Below, in pieces: positions 51,902 through 63,052 of a stretch of DNA of 64,000 nucleotides. Location of the stretch: assembly GCA_001592805.2 (NCBI GenBank), contig CP051140.1, positions 310,001-374,000 of the forward strand, written 5' to 3'. The notes under the pieces were generated by a model. The model saw only the letters and a list, made by a program, of their open reading frames with translations. It did not search any database and was not told the origin of the DNA. Numbering within the stretch: position 1 is the stretch's first letter; each line of letters starts with the position of its first letter. This stretch comes from Peltaster fructicola. Its lineage: Eukaryota; Ascomycota; Dothideomycetes. Both the position numbers and the translations under genes were made by a program.

Positions 51902-54411
51902 GAGCGAGAAGTTTTCTGAACAGATCTCCGAGGCAGCGATTCCGTTCCGTTCGTGGCTTGTACAGTGGAGGAAAAGGAGGCTCAGAACGCTGGACGGAAC
52001 GCACCTCGAGACGAGAGACCTGCAAAAGTCATACTATGACCAAGTGAGTTAGATGAAGCATCGCATTATCATTTCTCCTGTTCTAGCGTAATTTAGTGGC
52101 GTGAATAAGGTATATACTTAGACTCAACGTCTAGCAAACTCTATAGAGCATCTGCGTTGACTCCTTATCCGGCTCTCCTCCAGCATGACATACTGGCAGT
52201 CATCTTTGAGATTGGTCAAAGTATTCGCATGTGTATGCCACAGCGCTTGGCATGTCTGTCGTCGCTCGTAGTCTCTCGTTCAGTATCTGCTCGACGATAG
52301 CGTAGACGAGCATGAGAATATGAGTGGTCGTAAATTGACACACCGCCACGACTCGGTGATGGTGCTGCCCGCTGTAAATGGTGTTACCCGAAGCTTGTGA
52401 TTTCGATCATCGATCAGATGGCTTGTGACCTTCAAATCGTGGATTGGCAGGAAGACGGTCGCGGACGTATACGCTCTGCTCCTGCAGCAAGGCTGTACAC
52501 TGGCGTAAGAATGATTCTTGTTGTAGGGACAAGCAGAGGCTGTACTTGAGACGGACAGCAAGTGTGGGTTGATGGCAAGGCGCTTTCTCCGTATGATGCT
52601 TCCGTCATATCCGCTCAAAGCCTCTAGACGTGGTTTTTATGTTGCGCAAGACTGTAATGAGTCCTTGACCGATGGTCGCGAATGCAATATGCCACATGCT
52701 GAGAATATGATGACGATAGATAGTTTGTCTGAACTTGCCAAAAGGAATCCGTTGATGTCTGTATTGATTCAGAAGTGCTGTGAGAAGTATGGGATGTGAT
52801 GCTGTGATAAATACTCTCTGCAGCGGCCGTTAGATCTTCAGGTCACCGTTTGTTCCTGATATTTCGGTGAGAACTTTCTCCAAAGCCGACGTACATATCG
52901 TGATCTTCGACTGTGCAGAGTGTGTATACCGAGGCTAGATAGACGATGAGCAGCGAGATCTTCACGTCATGGTCAAAGCTGTCGTACAGTACGGAAAGAA
53001 GATGTGCTCTGACCGTGCGATATACTCTGAAGCGATCGAAAAATGGAAGTGCTCTCGCCGTTGCATGTGCTCTGCATTACTCGAGCAGCATCACTGTTCC
53101 GATCCCTTCCGTATGCTGCGAGAGAGGACCTCACGCTTTGATCGAGTATGAAGATGTCGAGAATGTCACCATTGACAGTGATGGTAAGAGTAGCGCGTCA
53201 CGTCCAGATGGTGCGAAGCATTCCAGGAGGTTGCTCCTGTTCGCTGCCTCTGACGCGTAGATGCTGCCAGTCAATGTAGCGTCACCGCGTCGCAACGATC
53301 CGTTCTTAGAGTCTCAAGACTCGCTTGGCAGTGTTTTGATGCCAGCTTGTGATGGAGTGTAGCTGCAGAGATTGTGCTTGTGGTGCCATCGAATGTAGCA
53401 TAGCTGGAAGAAGCCTGAGGCTGCCACCGAGCTTGTAGCTCTCCGACAGTCGCTGCTTCCTCATCTCTAATCAGCATCTTCAACTTCGACTGCAACTCTG
53501 TTCGTGAGTCTTGACAGAGCTTGAGCTTCACATACCAGCGAGATCTCGAATCTGACTATAACACGCGCTTGTTACTTCACCGCCATGCCTGAGGGATCTC
53601 CTAGAATACCGGACACCAGGGAGGACTGGAATCCAAACGTCTTCTGCAAGACTTCGACCTCGAGAAGCATCGCGGCAAGCACCTCGTATGCCCACGCGTC
53701 GCCAACAACAGTAATCTCAGTCTCGCCTATCAGAGATCAGTCGCAATCTGGTGGCACTCCGTCCACTTTGCATGTCGAGAGCTGAACGTGGCGCGCTAAA
53801 CCGGAGTGCGCGAAGTCGTTAAATTTGCGCCTAGACATCGCCAGCTCGAGCCCTACTGCTAGTGTCACCTCCAAATCCTCGGCAAGGAAGACACCAGAAC
53901 AACCCGTGGCGATCATGTGAGAGCAGGCGCGAGGCCGCAAGAGGAGGTGCAATACGTGCTGCAACGGTTATAAGCCAGAGGATAGTACCCATGCTTGCGC
54001 ATGCTCGAGCATGCATAGGTCATGCAGGTACACGATCAGGAGTTCTCGACGTGATCTACAAGAACCTTGATCGCCCTCGCAAGCCGCAGATCGTCCAACA
54101 CGGTCAAGTGCGAGCCCGCCCAGGCTAACCGGCACAGACGCGCTCGAATCGACTGAGCTATGCTCGATTGCGTCTATCACAACGTGGTCTGGCTGACCCT
54201 TCAGGGCCGTTTTTGAGTCAGCCACAGCACCTCGACCTCGAGTCTACCATACTTTGCCAGCGCTTCTTCACCAGAAACAGTAAGGTCGGGCGCGCAGGTA
54301 TACTGAAGACAGCAAGTTGCCTCTGCTCGCCATGTAGCATAAAAAGGTAGGCGTTCGCCCTTGAGGACAACAATCTCAAGTCTTTCGTTTGAAGCCTCAC
54401 TACCAGCAACC
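51893..54411. other. Large intergenic stretch, nothing recognised
   Basis: About 2.5 kb. Several short frames exist (for example 53271-53531 on the minus strand, 52569-52799 and 52946-53260 on the plus strand), none with a recognisable product or a consistent splice-linked extension. A TATA-like CATAAAAAGG at about 54338-54347 precedes the glucanase gene by roughly 65 bp. No clear repeat was found. Confidence 0.45.
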
Positions 54412-55423
54412 ATGGGTGCCAGCAGCAGCACAGTCGTTCCTTACGTCCTCCAGGATGATTACCTGGCCAATGGCACTTTCTTTAACAAGTTCACCTTCTT
54501 TACCGACAGCGATCCAACCCACGGTTTCGTCCAGTATGTCAACCAGAGCACTGCCGCCTCTACAGGCTTGATCACAGCTTCGTCGTCGAACGTATATGTC
54601 GGCGTCGATTACAAGAATGTTCAACCCTATGGCCGTCCATCCGTCCGTCTAACGAGCACAAAGTCATACAATGCTGGTCTGATCATTCTCGACCTTCAGC
54701 ACATGCCAGGTGGTATCTGTGGTACCTGGCCTGCCTTCTGGACCCTTGGCGATGACTGGCCAAATCACGGCGAGATTGATATCATCGAGGGCGTCAACGA
54801 AGGAACCACCAACTTGGCCTCCCTTCACACTGCGCAGGGCTGCAACATTACCAAGGCTACCATGACTGGCTCCATCAGCACTTCTGACTGCTGGGTCAGC
54901 GATCCAAACCAATCTAGCAACTCTGGCTGTGCCATCACCACCACCAACACAACAAGCTATGGTGCTGGGTTCAACGCAAATGGCGGAGGAGTATACGCCA
55001 CTCGTTACACCGCTTCCAACATCACCATGTGGTACTTTGGCAGGAAATCGATCCCAAGCGACATCACTGCTGGCTCACCAGACCCATCCAAATGGGGTAC
55101 TCCAGTTGCATTGTTCACTGGTTGCCAATTCAGTAGGTGCTTCATCTGTCTCGAGAGGTATCCATCTAACCTTTCAACAGGCAATTACATCAATGGACAG
55201 CGCTTAGTCTTCGATACGACCTTCTGTGGTGACTGGGCTGGCAATGTAAGTTCGCCGAGGATACACAGGCATGACCATCACTGACGATCGACAGGTTTGG
55301 ACCTCAGGTTCATGTGCATCAAAGGCTAGCAATTGCAGCTCATACGTGGCGAACAATCCAGCAGACTTCAAGAACGCATACTGGTCTATTAATTCACTCA
55401 AGGTCTACCAGCCAACAAGCTGA
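54412..55423 (+). CDS. GH16 endo-1,3(4)-beta-glucanase-like protein
   Basis: Three exons: 54412-55132, 55181-55245 and 55295-55423; introns of 48 and 49 nt; 304 aa. GH16 enzymes cut or rearrange beta-1,3(-1,4)-glucans, usually outside the cell or at the wall. The domain starts at once with YVLQDDYLANGTFFNKF and FFTDSDPTHGFVQYVN. The catalytic signature GEIDIIEG (nucleophile Glu, Asp, acid/base Glu) is at about residues 120-130, preceded by GTWPAFWTLG. The C-terminal part has FDTTFCGDWAGN and ends with SLKVYQPTS. Eight cysteines could form disulphides. Oddly, no signal peptide precedes the domain in this frame: the protein opens MGASSSTVVPYVLQDDY. Either an upstream signal exon is missed or secretion is lost. 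The start is the only good ATG before the domain. Confidence 0.86.
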
Positions 55424-55773
55424 ACGGTTACCCGATAAGAGATGTAAACACTGGCGTATTCACAATCGGTAGCATGACTACCAACACATATCCAGGTTGG
55501 ATAGTTCGCATCCCAGCACAGAGCAGCGTCACAAGGCCTGCTCAGCTATGAGCGCTGTGGAGGGCGTAGAAGGTTTAAAGCTTTCAGAAACAATGGAGAA
55601 GATCGTCCACCAGCGATACCCAAGCAAACGGCACATGGTCTGACGAGCAGCTGGGCTTCATCAACATGATGTAGCCGCTCACTTCCTTATCTTTTTTGGT
55701 GCCAAGCCATCGTTTCGTCTTCGGCGTTCAAGCAATATACCAGTCATGTCTCTAGTTGCATGTATCAACACTT
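55424..55773. other. Convergent intergenic spacer
   Basis: 350 bp between convergent genes, presumably carrying both 3' ends. No feature seen. Confidence 0.4.
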
Positions 55774-58700
55774 TCAAGTAACACGAAAGTACCTATGCTT
55801 TCCAATCTCTCTGCCTTTGTCGCGAAACTCTTCAGTGGCGCTTTGAAGCCACGTCTCGATCAATTCCTGAAGCCTTTTCTTCGTGGCTACCACCCTGACG
55901 TCGATCTCATCTTCAAGATTCTTGAGTATGAGACGCCCAGCAAGCTCGACTCTAAGATGGTCCACCAAGGTAGGTTGGTCATGATCATCGACTGTTCCCA
56001 GCTTGATAGCAATCTCGTAACCATACTTGGAGGGCGGAAACCTAAAGAGAGCTCTTTTGATCTTCTTCAGTGAGAGGTGGTATGGTCGATTCACTGCAAC
56101 GAAAGTCTTTAGCAACGAGACCGTCTCATCCACGAATCCTATCACCCTTTCCTCTTCGCTCAGTTCTGACCATAAATCGGGATACGATAGTGCCCACAAC
56201 TGCAGCTCTTCAACATCTGGTAATATGTCTGGCTTCCTGTTCGGATCGTGTTGCCATTTTGCCGTGCGGAGGCCAGAGATATATGATATCGTTCTCTCAA
56301 GCAGAGGTTTGCATTGCGTCAACCACAAGCGTTGATGTTTCTCACTCATCACACTCGTAGGCTCAAGAATGGTCAGCTGCTGCTTGGTCCAGGGGAGGTA
56401 TTGGCTTCCTTTCGAGATGAACAGCTTGGTATAACGCCACCAGAAGTCTTGCAGATCAGCCAACTTTATACCATCTTCTGTGCTCTCCTTAATCTCAGAC
56501 CAGAGCAAGAACGACATCTTACTCGGGTATGAGCGCTGTGTTAGAAAGAATTCGTCAGTAATCGTCAGTACCTCATCCTTTGATCGTGTATAGAGCCAGT
56601 ACTTCCCAGCATGATCAGAAGGGAAGCATGTGTCTGCTCGAATACGCTCGTTCATGTTTTCGATCTCCGTAGGAAGATGCAGCGTTGCAAAGATGTATTG
56701 GTCGAGCATGTCCAGGTATTGCTTTGGTATAAGATCAGTGCAGAGTGTGAGTAGCATTAGAAGGTAAGTAGGACGGGCTGGAATGTCCGGCACGGCACTT
56801 GCAACGTCTCCTTTGAATCCAGATCGTGCCAGGTAGAGGGTACACCATCGCCTGTTGTTCTCTGTGGATCGTAGTAAGATAGGCAGTAACACACGATCGA
56901 AGACAGCTCTTCGCAAGATAGGCTTCTCAGCTTGATACAGCGAGTTCACGACCTGCAACAACTTCTTGATCGTGGGTGAAACAGTTCTGAGATTTTCAGC
57001 CCAGACTGGTGGAGGCTCGCCGGATGCCTCTGCCAGTGTCCATTTCGCTTCATCCATAGGTCGAGCTTCGTCGAGTTGAGCTGCAATTGGGACAAAGGTT
57101 TCAAGTGTTGCCAAGGCACTTTCGTGTGTCGCTCCGTCTGTAGCCTCCAGAAGCGTGCTACCTAAACACTCGATGACAGCTGCACGCACACTGCCATGAG
57201 TCGGACCAGTGCATAGCACTTTCACGATGTCCAGGGAGTCCTTTGTGCTTATAAACTCTGCTTTTGTCACAAGCTGCACAAGCATTTTGATGGTCGTAAC
57301 TTTGACACGGGCTTGTGTGTCTCCCATCGGACGGCCGGCCAGTGGTACGACATCCGCTACGTTCTGGCGTGATTCGTCCATGGCCATTCTGATATCCTGG
57401 GCCAATTGAAATAGGGATGACCTCACATCGGCAGGGTCTAGCATCAAACAGAGACCACGGCTCAAGATCGCTCGATGCCAGGCACTGTTCTCTGGGTAAT
57501 GTAGAATCAATCGCATGACCAACTCGAGGACAACCTGGGGGCGATCGCTGCGCAGTATGATTGATGCCAGCGCGAATGTATGTGCCATGTCTACGCCGGT
57601 CGAGCTTCTCCTCTCCTCTAGACGATGTGCAAGCTGCAACAACAAGCTCGAAGGTACTTCAGCCGCAAGTGAGCGTAATGTACCTTGAGCATCGTAGTTG
57701 CGGGTTGCGTCCAAGAATGGCTGGACAAGGCTCATGGCTGGAAACCGAGGATGATCGGCAGCAGGAAATGGATCTGAGAGCGACGACAGTGATAGATGCT
57801 TCTCGCTGACAAGTAGCAGAGCGGTCGCGATCAGACTCTCTTTGTCTCTGGCGAGCTTTGCCTGCGAAAGATGCGGCCGGATAGGTGGAATCAGATACTT
57901 GTGTGTGTCATACTTCCTTGTCAGGTCGATTGGCATGCATTTGAGGTACGCCACCATGGCGTCCAGGAGCATTGGTGGACTGACTTGAGGTATTGACGTT
58001 GGCTCGCTCAAGCGTCGGGCTGATCTGAGGTCATCGGACCAGATGTGATTTTCGTCACTGCGCATATCTGGCGGCCCACGAGGATTCCACCCGATCGCTT
58101 GAGACGGGTCATGGAAAGGCAATGCCTGCAAACGAATAGAGTCTGCTAGGTGCCGCAGCTGCTTTGGAAGTTTGAAACCACAATCGTCCACAAAAATGGT
58201 CAACCAGAACTCTTCACCGTCGTCAGATTGTGGGAAGGCAAAGCACAACTCAGCCTGGGTATGTTTCCAGGCTTGCAGGACTCTGCTGTCCCTTGCAGCT
58301 GAATCAACGTCAGCGTTGACCCAGATGAAAAGCGCAGTCTTGTATGAGTCCACGAATGAGCCTATAGCTGATCTGGCGGAATCGTCTCGTGGTCCTGGTA
58401 AGCTTGCAATAGACCGGTCGATGAAAACGATCTGCTTCGCTCGTTGCATGAGGTATGGTATGTTGTCAAAGGGGAAGTCAGACTTCAAGTCAAATGGCAA
58501 GAGAGCTTGTATGGGTAGTCCTTTTGGCCATGGCTCATCGAGCGTTGCGACGTTGCTATTGAGCTCGATACGATGTTGTCGCCACAGATCATTGCGCGCA
58601 ATTGCCAACTTCTCCAGGAATCTTGCGGTGGTTGGACACTCGGAGTTGGGTTCGGCCTTGGATGATGTCAAGTAGAGAAGACTTTGGGGATCCCGAAACC

Positions 58701-60648
58701 AAGAGGGTTTATATAAGGAGGGTTTCGTGGAGGTGTCGAGAAGAGTTCGTTCGGCAGAAATGCATGTTTCCAGTGTATTGTACCACACAGTCGAGAACAT
58801 GTCGTCGTCAGAAAGCTTGAACATCTTCTGTACCTTGGCGACATTGCACAAGCGATACTCCAGGACATATCCCAGAACCCTGATTGCTGTGTTCCATATG
58901 TGTGATCGAAAGCTCGGCTCCTCAATGGCAGCAATTGCATTGTCGATCAACTCTGAGATGATCGTGTTACCCTTGCGCACACAGTCTGCCAGCAGGGAGA
59001 GATCGATGATCTTGTCCTCAGCTTCCAACGGCAGACCAGAGAGTAACTCAATCGTGATAGCAGAGAACACCTTCTCTCCATATAAGGCTTCAAGGAGTAG
59101 TGGATCCTTGTTGAATCGTCGAGCCCACAGTAGCGTTGATGCAAACAGGTCAAGACTGCCCGAGCCACCAGCGTGAATCATGGCCAGTGAGGCATACTCG
59201 GCTCGTTCTTTCTGGTCTCTGCTGCGTATAGCATGTTCTTTCTCTTCATCTACAACGGCTGTGGCTTCTGCAAGACTGCCTGGTCTATTGCGAAGGAGTA
59301 ACAGCTTCAGAAGCGTTGCATCTGTATCAACAATGTCCGCGCGGTAGTCGAGGAATTGAGCTTTGTGCATGAGAAACTCTACGCCACGGTGAGCGCGACT
59401 CATCTTATCGAGGAGAGCTATTCCGTCTGCGTGTTGAAGTGAGAGAAAGATTGAAGTATCCCATCTCAGTTCCTTGCGACGCAGATCTTCCACATCATCG
59501 ATGTCGACACCACATGCGAGTCCATGCCGAGCGAGCAGGTTCAGAAGTTGAAATCGTTGGCTGTATGGCACAGAGCGCAATAGCCTTGTGAAGATTTCTG
59601 TATTGGCCACTCTACAGCGCTGTAAGTATGCAGTGAAGGTGTCTTGAAGCACCTCGGTCCAATGGGACCACAGCGTGACCATGTAAGGGAGCGCGAGTAC
59701 GATGCAACGATTGTTAGCCCAGCTATCGGTCAATTCTTGATGCTCATCCCAGTTAGAGGCCATTGCCGCAACCGCTTGCACGTCTCTCAGCTCACTGTTC
59801 TTGCGCCTCCTTGCTACTCGGCGAAGAAGAGACAGCAGCAGCTTATCCTTGATCAATTGGTTTCTCCAGAACGGATTCGTGAGTCCATCAGCAATTTGTG
59901 CTGTCTGCATGGAGAAGACCATGGTGGACGATAAGCCAAGCTGCTTTGATCGTGTTGGCGGCGAACTTATGAAGATGCGCTTGTAATCGAAGTTGAAGCC
60001 GTCAAGGTTAGTGTCGTGCTTAATTCCTTGTATGATAGCCTCTTGGAATACGGCTGGATGAGCTTCAAGCAGTCTACGCTTAGTGCGCCGTGACTGTTTG
60101 GGGTGATTCATCCATTTCCGTACATGGGCGTCGTCGCAGGCTTGCAGGATGTCGAGGTAGTAGCCCATCAAAGGTCGTGTGTCGGGATTAGAGTCTACGA
60201 GGGCATTGAAGAGCTCAATGGCTCGTGGTCTCAAGGGCTCAATCTTGTCATGTGCAAGACTTGATCTGCCGAAAGTTCGACAGAAGTGCTTGACATGCTG
60301 TACTGAGAAGGTGCAGAGTAACTTCAGCAAGCCATCAGTACCGCCCACAATACTCCAGAGAGCTTCAAGGTCATTGCTCGTCAATCTTTTGCAGAATGAA
60401 CTGATTGCTGCATCGCGAGCTAGCTTGGAGAAAGATTGTTGCAAGCAGACGTTCAGCAGGGCTGGATCATCGCAGATAGAGAGCCAGTATGGTATCACTC
60501 TAGCTGGTAATCTTTCTGTTTCGACTGCCACCAGGATCTGTTCGGAGATAGAGCTACTGCCATCGAGAAGGAGTTGTCGACGTAGATAGGCTGCGACCTC
60601 AGGTGCTTCACTCGTCCGAAGGAGATTTAGATCGAGTGTTGGTTTCAT
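55774..60648 (-). CDS. Very large conserved-looking protein of unknown function
   Basis: A single uninterrupted frame of 1,624 codons from ATG 60648 (MKPTLDLNLLRTSEAPEV) to 55774. The frame stays open upstream but without an ATG. I do not recognise the family. The product is almost entirely helical, with regular hydrophobic repeats suggestive of an armadillo/HEAT-like solenoid (for example LLQLAHRLEERRS, VVLELVMRLILHYPEN, VTTIKMLVQLVTKAEF). No signal peptide and no clear membrane helix are present. The final ~250 residues are charged (KKIKRALFRFPPSKYGYE, LVDHLRVELAGRLILKNL). Absence of introns over 4.9 kb is unusual beside neighbours with an intron every few hundred bases. A scaffold or trafficking role would suit a solenoid, but that is only a guess. 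The coding nature is secure from length alone. Confidence 0.85.
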   Translation of the reverse strand: MKPTLDLNLLRTSEAPEVAAYLRRQLLLDGSSSISEQILVAVETERLPARVIPYWLSICDDPALLNVCLQQSFSKLARDAAISSFCKRLTSNDLEALWSIVGGTDGLLKLLCTFSVQHVKHFCRTFGRSSLAHDKIEPLRPRAIELFNALVDSNPDTRPLMGYYLDILQACDDAHVRKWMNHPKQSRRTKRRLLEAHPAVFQEAIIQGIKHDTNLDGFNFDYKRIFISSPPTRSKQLGLSSTMVFSMQTAQIADGLTNPFWRNQLIKDKLLLSLLRRVARRRKNSELRDVQAVAAMASNWDEHQELTDSWANNRCIVLALPYMVTLWSHWTEVLQDTFTAYLQRCRVANTEIFTRLLRSVPYSQRFQLLNLLARHGLACGVDIDDVEDLRRKELRWDTSIFLSLQHADGIALLDKMSRAHRGVEFLMHKAQFLDYRADIVDTDATLLKLLLLRNRPGSLAEATAVVDEEKEHAIRSRDQKERAEYASLAMIHAGGSGSLDLFASTLLWARRFNKDPLLLEALYGEKVFSAITIELLSGLPLEAEDKIIDLSLLADCVRKGNTIISELIDNAIAAIEEPSFRSHIWNTAIRVLGYVLEYRLCNVAKVQKMFKLSDDDMFSTVWYNTLETCISAERTLLDTSTKPSLYKPSWFRDPQSLLYLTSSKAEPNSECPTTARFLEKLAIARNDLWRQHRIELNSNVATLDEPWPKGLPIQALLPFDLKSDFPFDNIPYLMQRAKQIVFIDRSIASLPGPRDDSARSAIGSFVDSYKTALFIWVNADVDSAARDSRVLQAWKHTQAELCFAFPQSDDGEEFWLTIFVDDCGFKLPKQLRHLADSIRLQALPFHDPSQAIGWNPRGPPDMRSDENHIWSDDLRSARRLSEPTSIPQVSPPMLLDAMVAYLKCMPIDLTRKYDTHKYLIPPIRPHLSQAKLARDKESLIATALLLVSEKHLSLSSLSDPFPAADHPRFPAMSLVQPFLDATRNYDAQGTLRSLAAEVPSSLLLQLAHRLEERRSSTGVDMAHTFALASIILRSDRPQVVLELVMRLILHYPENSAWHRAILSRGLCLMLDPADVRSSLFQLAQDIRMAMDESRQNVADVVPLAGRPMGDTQARVKVTTIKMLVQLVTKAEFISTKDSLDIVKVLCTGPTHGSVRAAVIECLGSTLLEATDGATHESALATLETFVPIAAQLDEARPMDEAKWTLAEASGEPPPVWAENLRTVSPTIKKLLQVVNSLYQAEKPILRRAVFDRVLLPILLRSTENNRRWCTLYLARSGFKGDVASAVPDIPARPTYLLMLLTLCTDLIPKQYLDMLDQYIFATLHLPTEIENMNERIRADTCFPSDHAGKYWLYTRSKDEVLTITDEFFLTQRSYPSKMSFLLWSEIKESTEDGIKLADLQDFWWRYTKLFISKGSQYLPWTKQQLTILEPTSVMSEKHQRLWLTQCKPLLERTISYISGLRTAKWQHDPNRKPDILPDVEELQLWALSYPDLWSELSEEERVIGFVDETVSLLKTFVAVNRPYHLSLKKIKRALFRFPPSKYGYEIAIKLGTVDDHDQPTLVDHLRVELAGRLILKNLEDEIDVRVVATKKRLQELIETWLQSATEEFRDKGREIGKHRYFRVT

Positions 60649-61544
60649 GCTGAAGATGGGAGAGAAGTGCCACACGTCGTATACAGATAGAGGTTTGGCA
60701 TTGAAGTGGTGGAAATCGTTCAGCGTCGAATCGATCGCAGGGCCTGACCTTGCGGAGCAAAGCACCTCAGGCGTCCTACTGCATTGCGGTGTCTGCAATA
60801 GTGTTAGGCGATCAGGAAAGTGTTGCGAAGGCGAGATAGGACTCGGATCTGGGTGTTTAGTACCGCTGGTATACTTACGTAAATGCGCTGTCGATGATGA
60901 GTTTCACGATATGTCGGGAGGCGAGCGCTTGTTCACGACAAGACTACATCAAGAGCTAGCAGTGCCGCACCGGATGCTCAGCAACCGCGTGTTTGCCGGT
61001 AGTATTGTCATGAGCTAAGCGAATGAGCGGAGTCTCGCATTGTGAGGTGCAATGTGTTTGTTTTTGAGACGGTGTCACAAGTATGAACACCATACACCTC
61101 CTTTCGGTCTAACCGCTTTCGTCACTTCCGTAGCTGCCAGTTCTTGAGGCGAGAACGAGTCTTTCGGAGCTGCAAGGCCATCACCACATCATATCTTTGA
61201 GGTCAACGCGACAACTTTTGCTCCGACGCAAATCGAATTTCGACTGCAAGGCGAAAGACGAGCACATGGTCTGCGCAAGACGGCATCTCGAGCTGCACCG
61301 CCTAGTACAAAACCCTGCGACCAATATGACGAGTAAGAGCAGGGTGAAAGATGGAATCTCCCAGGCTACACACCTGTTTGGGCACCGATTCGACATCACT
61401 CAATGCAGGTCATCGTCTTGCTCGGTAGAGTGAGTCGGGACACGCTGCACATTCGTGCGTGAAGTCATACAGTCAAGCCATAGGTATCGACGAGGAGATC
61501 CTTGCTCGAATGCCGAGACGAGACACGATTCACACGTTCGGCTC
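60649..61544. other. Intergenic, nothing recognised
   Basis: About 900 bp between the large gene's start and the dead carbonic anhydrase. No supported gene; it must include the large gene's promoter. Confidence 0.4.
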
Positions 61545-62143
61545 AAGGCCTGGACTTTGCCAGTCTCGACCTCATACACCCATCCATTGATCTTGATGTC
61601 ATCTGACATGGCTCTCTGTGCCTTCGCTCATTGCATATCATGCTGCAATTCAGCCTCGATATCCGAGATGGTAAGAAGTGTAGATTTTGTGCGCCTGCTG
61701 CGAAGCCAAGATTCTTCTCGACCAACTCACGTGCGTCTTCGTTCTTGCAGGTGAGCATACCACAGCCAGTGTGTTGATGGTATGGATCTCCCTGGTGCCT
61801 AGAACCTGTTCTGAGATGATCAGACTGCGCAGAGCCTCACAGGCGGAACCATCAGCATTCCGTATGACACAGGTACCCAGCAACGGGATTCCCTACCCGA
61901 TTAGCACTCACATGGACGTCTTCGGCTGAAGTCACATAAGCTGCGGCTGGATCGATGCGAGCATCCATGCACCTCACTGTGACCAACATTGTCCAACGCA
62001 CATCAAGGTGTGGAATTGTGACACATACCGACAACCAGCTTCTCAGACGGAGGCAACGCGAGTGTCCCCTGCCTGAACGCCTTCGCATGTGCTGCATGTT
62101 GACCGGTGAGCTTCTGCTCGTTTGTTGTGGCTATTTCAATGAA
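61545..62143 (-). pseudogene. Decayed beta-carbonic anhydrase
   Basis: Reading the minus strand from about 62143 gives a beta-class carbonic anhydrase, a zinc enzyme that interconverts CO2 and bicarbonate. The N-terminal part (AFRQGTLALPPSEKLVV) is spliced cleanly over an intron at 61979-62030 to VRCMDARIDPAAAY, which carries the first zinc Cys and the Asp-Arg dyad. The next segment VIRNADGSACEALRSLIISEQVLGTREI should follow an intron with a normal GTGAGT donor (near 61911) and branch-like GCTAAT, but no AG acceptor remains where one is needed. Further on, HTGCGMLT (zinc His and Cys) is one base out of frame. SDIEAELQHDM is out of frame again, and a TGA precedes the family ending IKINGWVYEVETGKV. 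Start Met not identifiable. At least four breaks are present, so the gene is dead despite retaining its zinc ligands. Confidence 0.78.
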
Positions 62144-63052
62144 CAGCAGAAGACACATCAAGCTGAGATCTACCTCATATGCGGCATCCGAGGGTTCTCC
62201 CATTCTTCATCATCGCAGACACAATCATGCAATTCCTACTGAGCTCACGATTAATGCTATACTGATAGCCGTAGATGCGGCTAGCGAAGAGGGTCATCCC
62301 TCAACCACTCTTGCGTAAGGTGGCTACAGATCTACTGATAAGCTTGATTCCTGGTAGTCCCTCCTGAGCACTACCTTGCTCCCAAATAGCTTGGGAGATA
62401 TGCTAGCCGGGCGAGTGGCCGAACTTTCAGAAAGCGAGGTCATGCACGACATTGATTGGCACAGGAGAGAGATGATAAGTGACTAGGACATATTACAGGC
62501 ACAGGATCGACACACGTCAGCGCGACTTTTGTCAACTCCGGCCACGACACTGCGTAAGGCGTCCGTTCTGACAACGATCTTGCGGACATGCTACCTCAAT
62601 CGTGCCCTTTGGCCTACGACCGCTTGAACAGGTGCATCTTTAGGCACATTCTTGCACCACACGTGTACTCTAAAGATGACAGACAGATGCCGCTCTTCGC
62701 CTAATAAACCAGTTTCACCACTATAGCGGGCTAAGATCTACTGATGATCCTGACGATCTCACGCCAATGAAAGCTTCTCAATCCTTCACGCTGTCGTCCA
62801 AAGTAACGTAGGATCAGCATCGATGTTAAGTGCTTCCAGAAACATTCTCTAGCATATGCCTAGTCATTGGCTCTACTACTACGCGCCATCGCCAGTCGTG
62901 CGTCAGTTCGATGAAACTCACTCGGGTTTGGATCCTCCTTCGGGATGATCCAACATTCTAGCGTGCTTCCAACACTTCAGCCAAGACGATCAGTAGCTGC
63001 CTATATGAGTAGAGCAGTGCCTCACTGGGCAGCTCTCGACAATTACACCAAG
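62144..63052. promoter_or_regulatory. Intergenic, RNase T2 promoter region
   Basis: About 910 bp. A TATA-like CCTATATGAG lies at about 62999-63008, some 50 bp upstream of the ribonuclease ATG. No gene is supported. Confidence 0.35.

Noticed and set aside
53271-53531. Short minus-strand frame with helical, charged translation
   Set aside because: It looked mildly protein-like, but no start codon with context, no partner exon and no family match could be supported.
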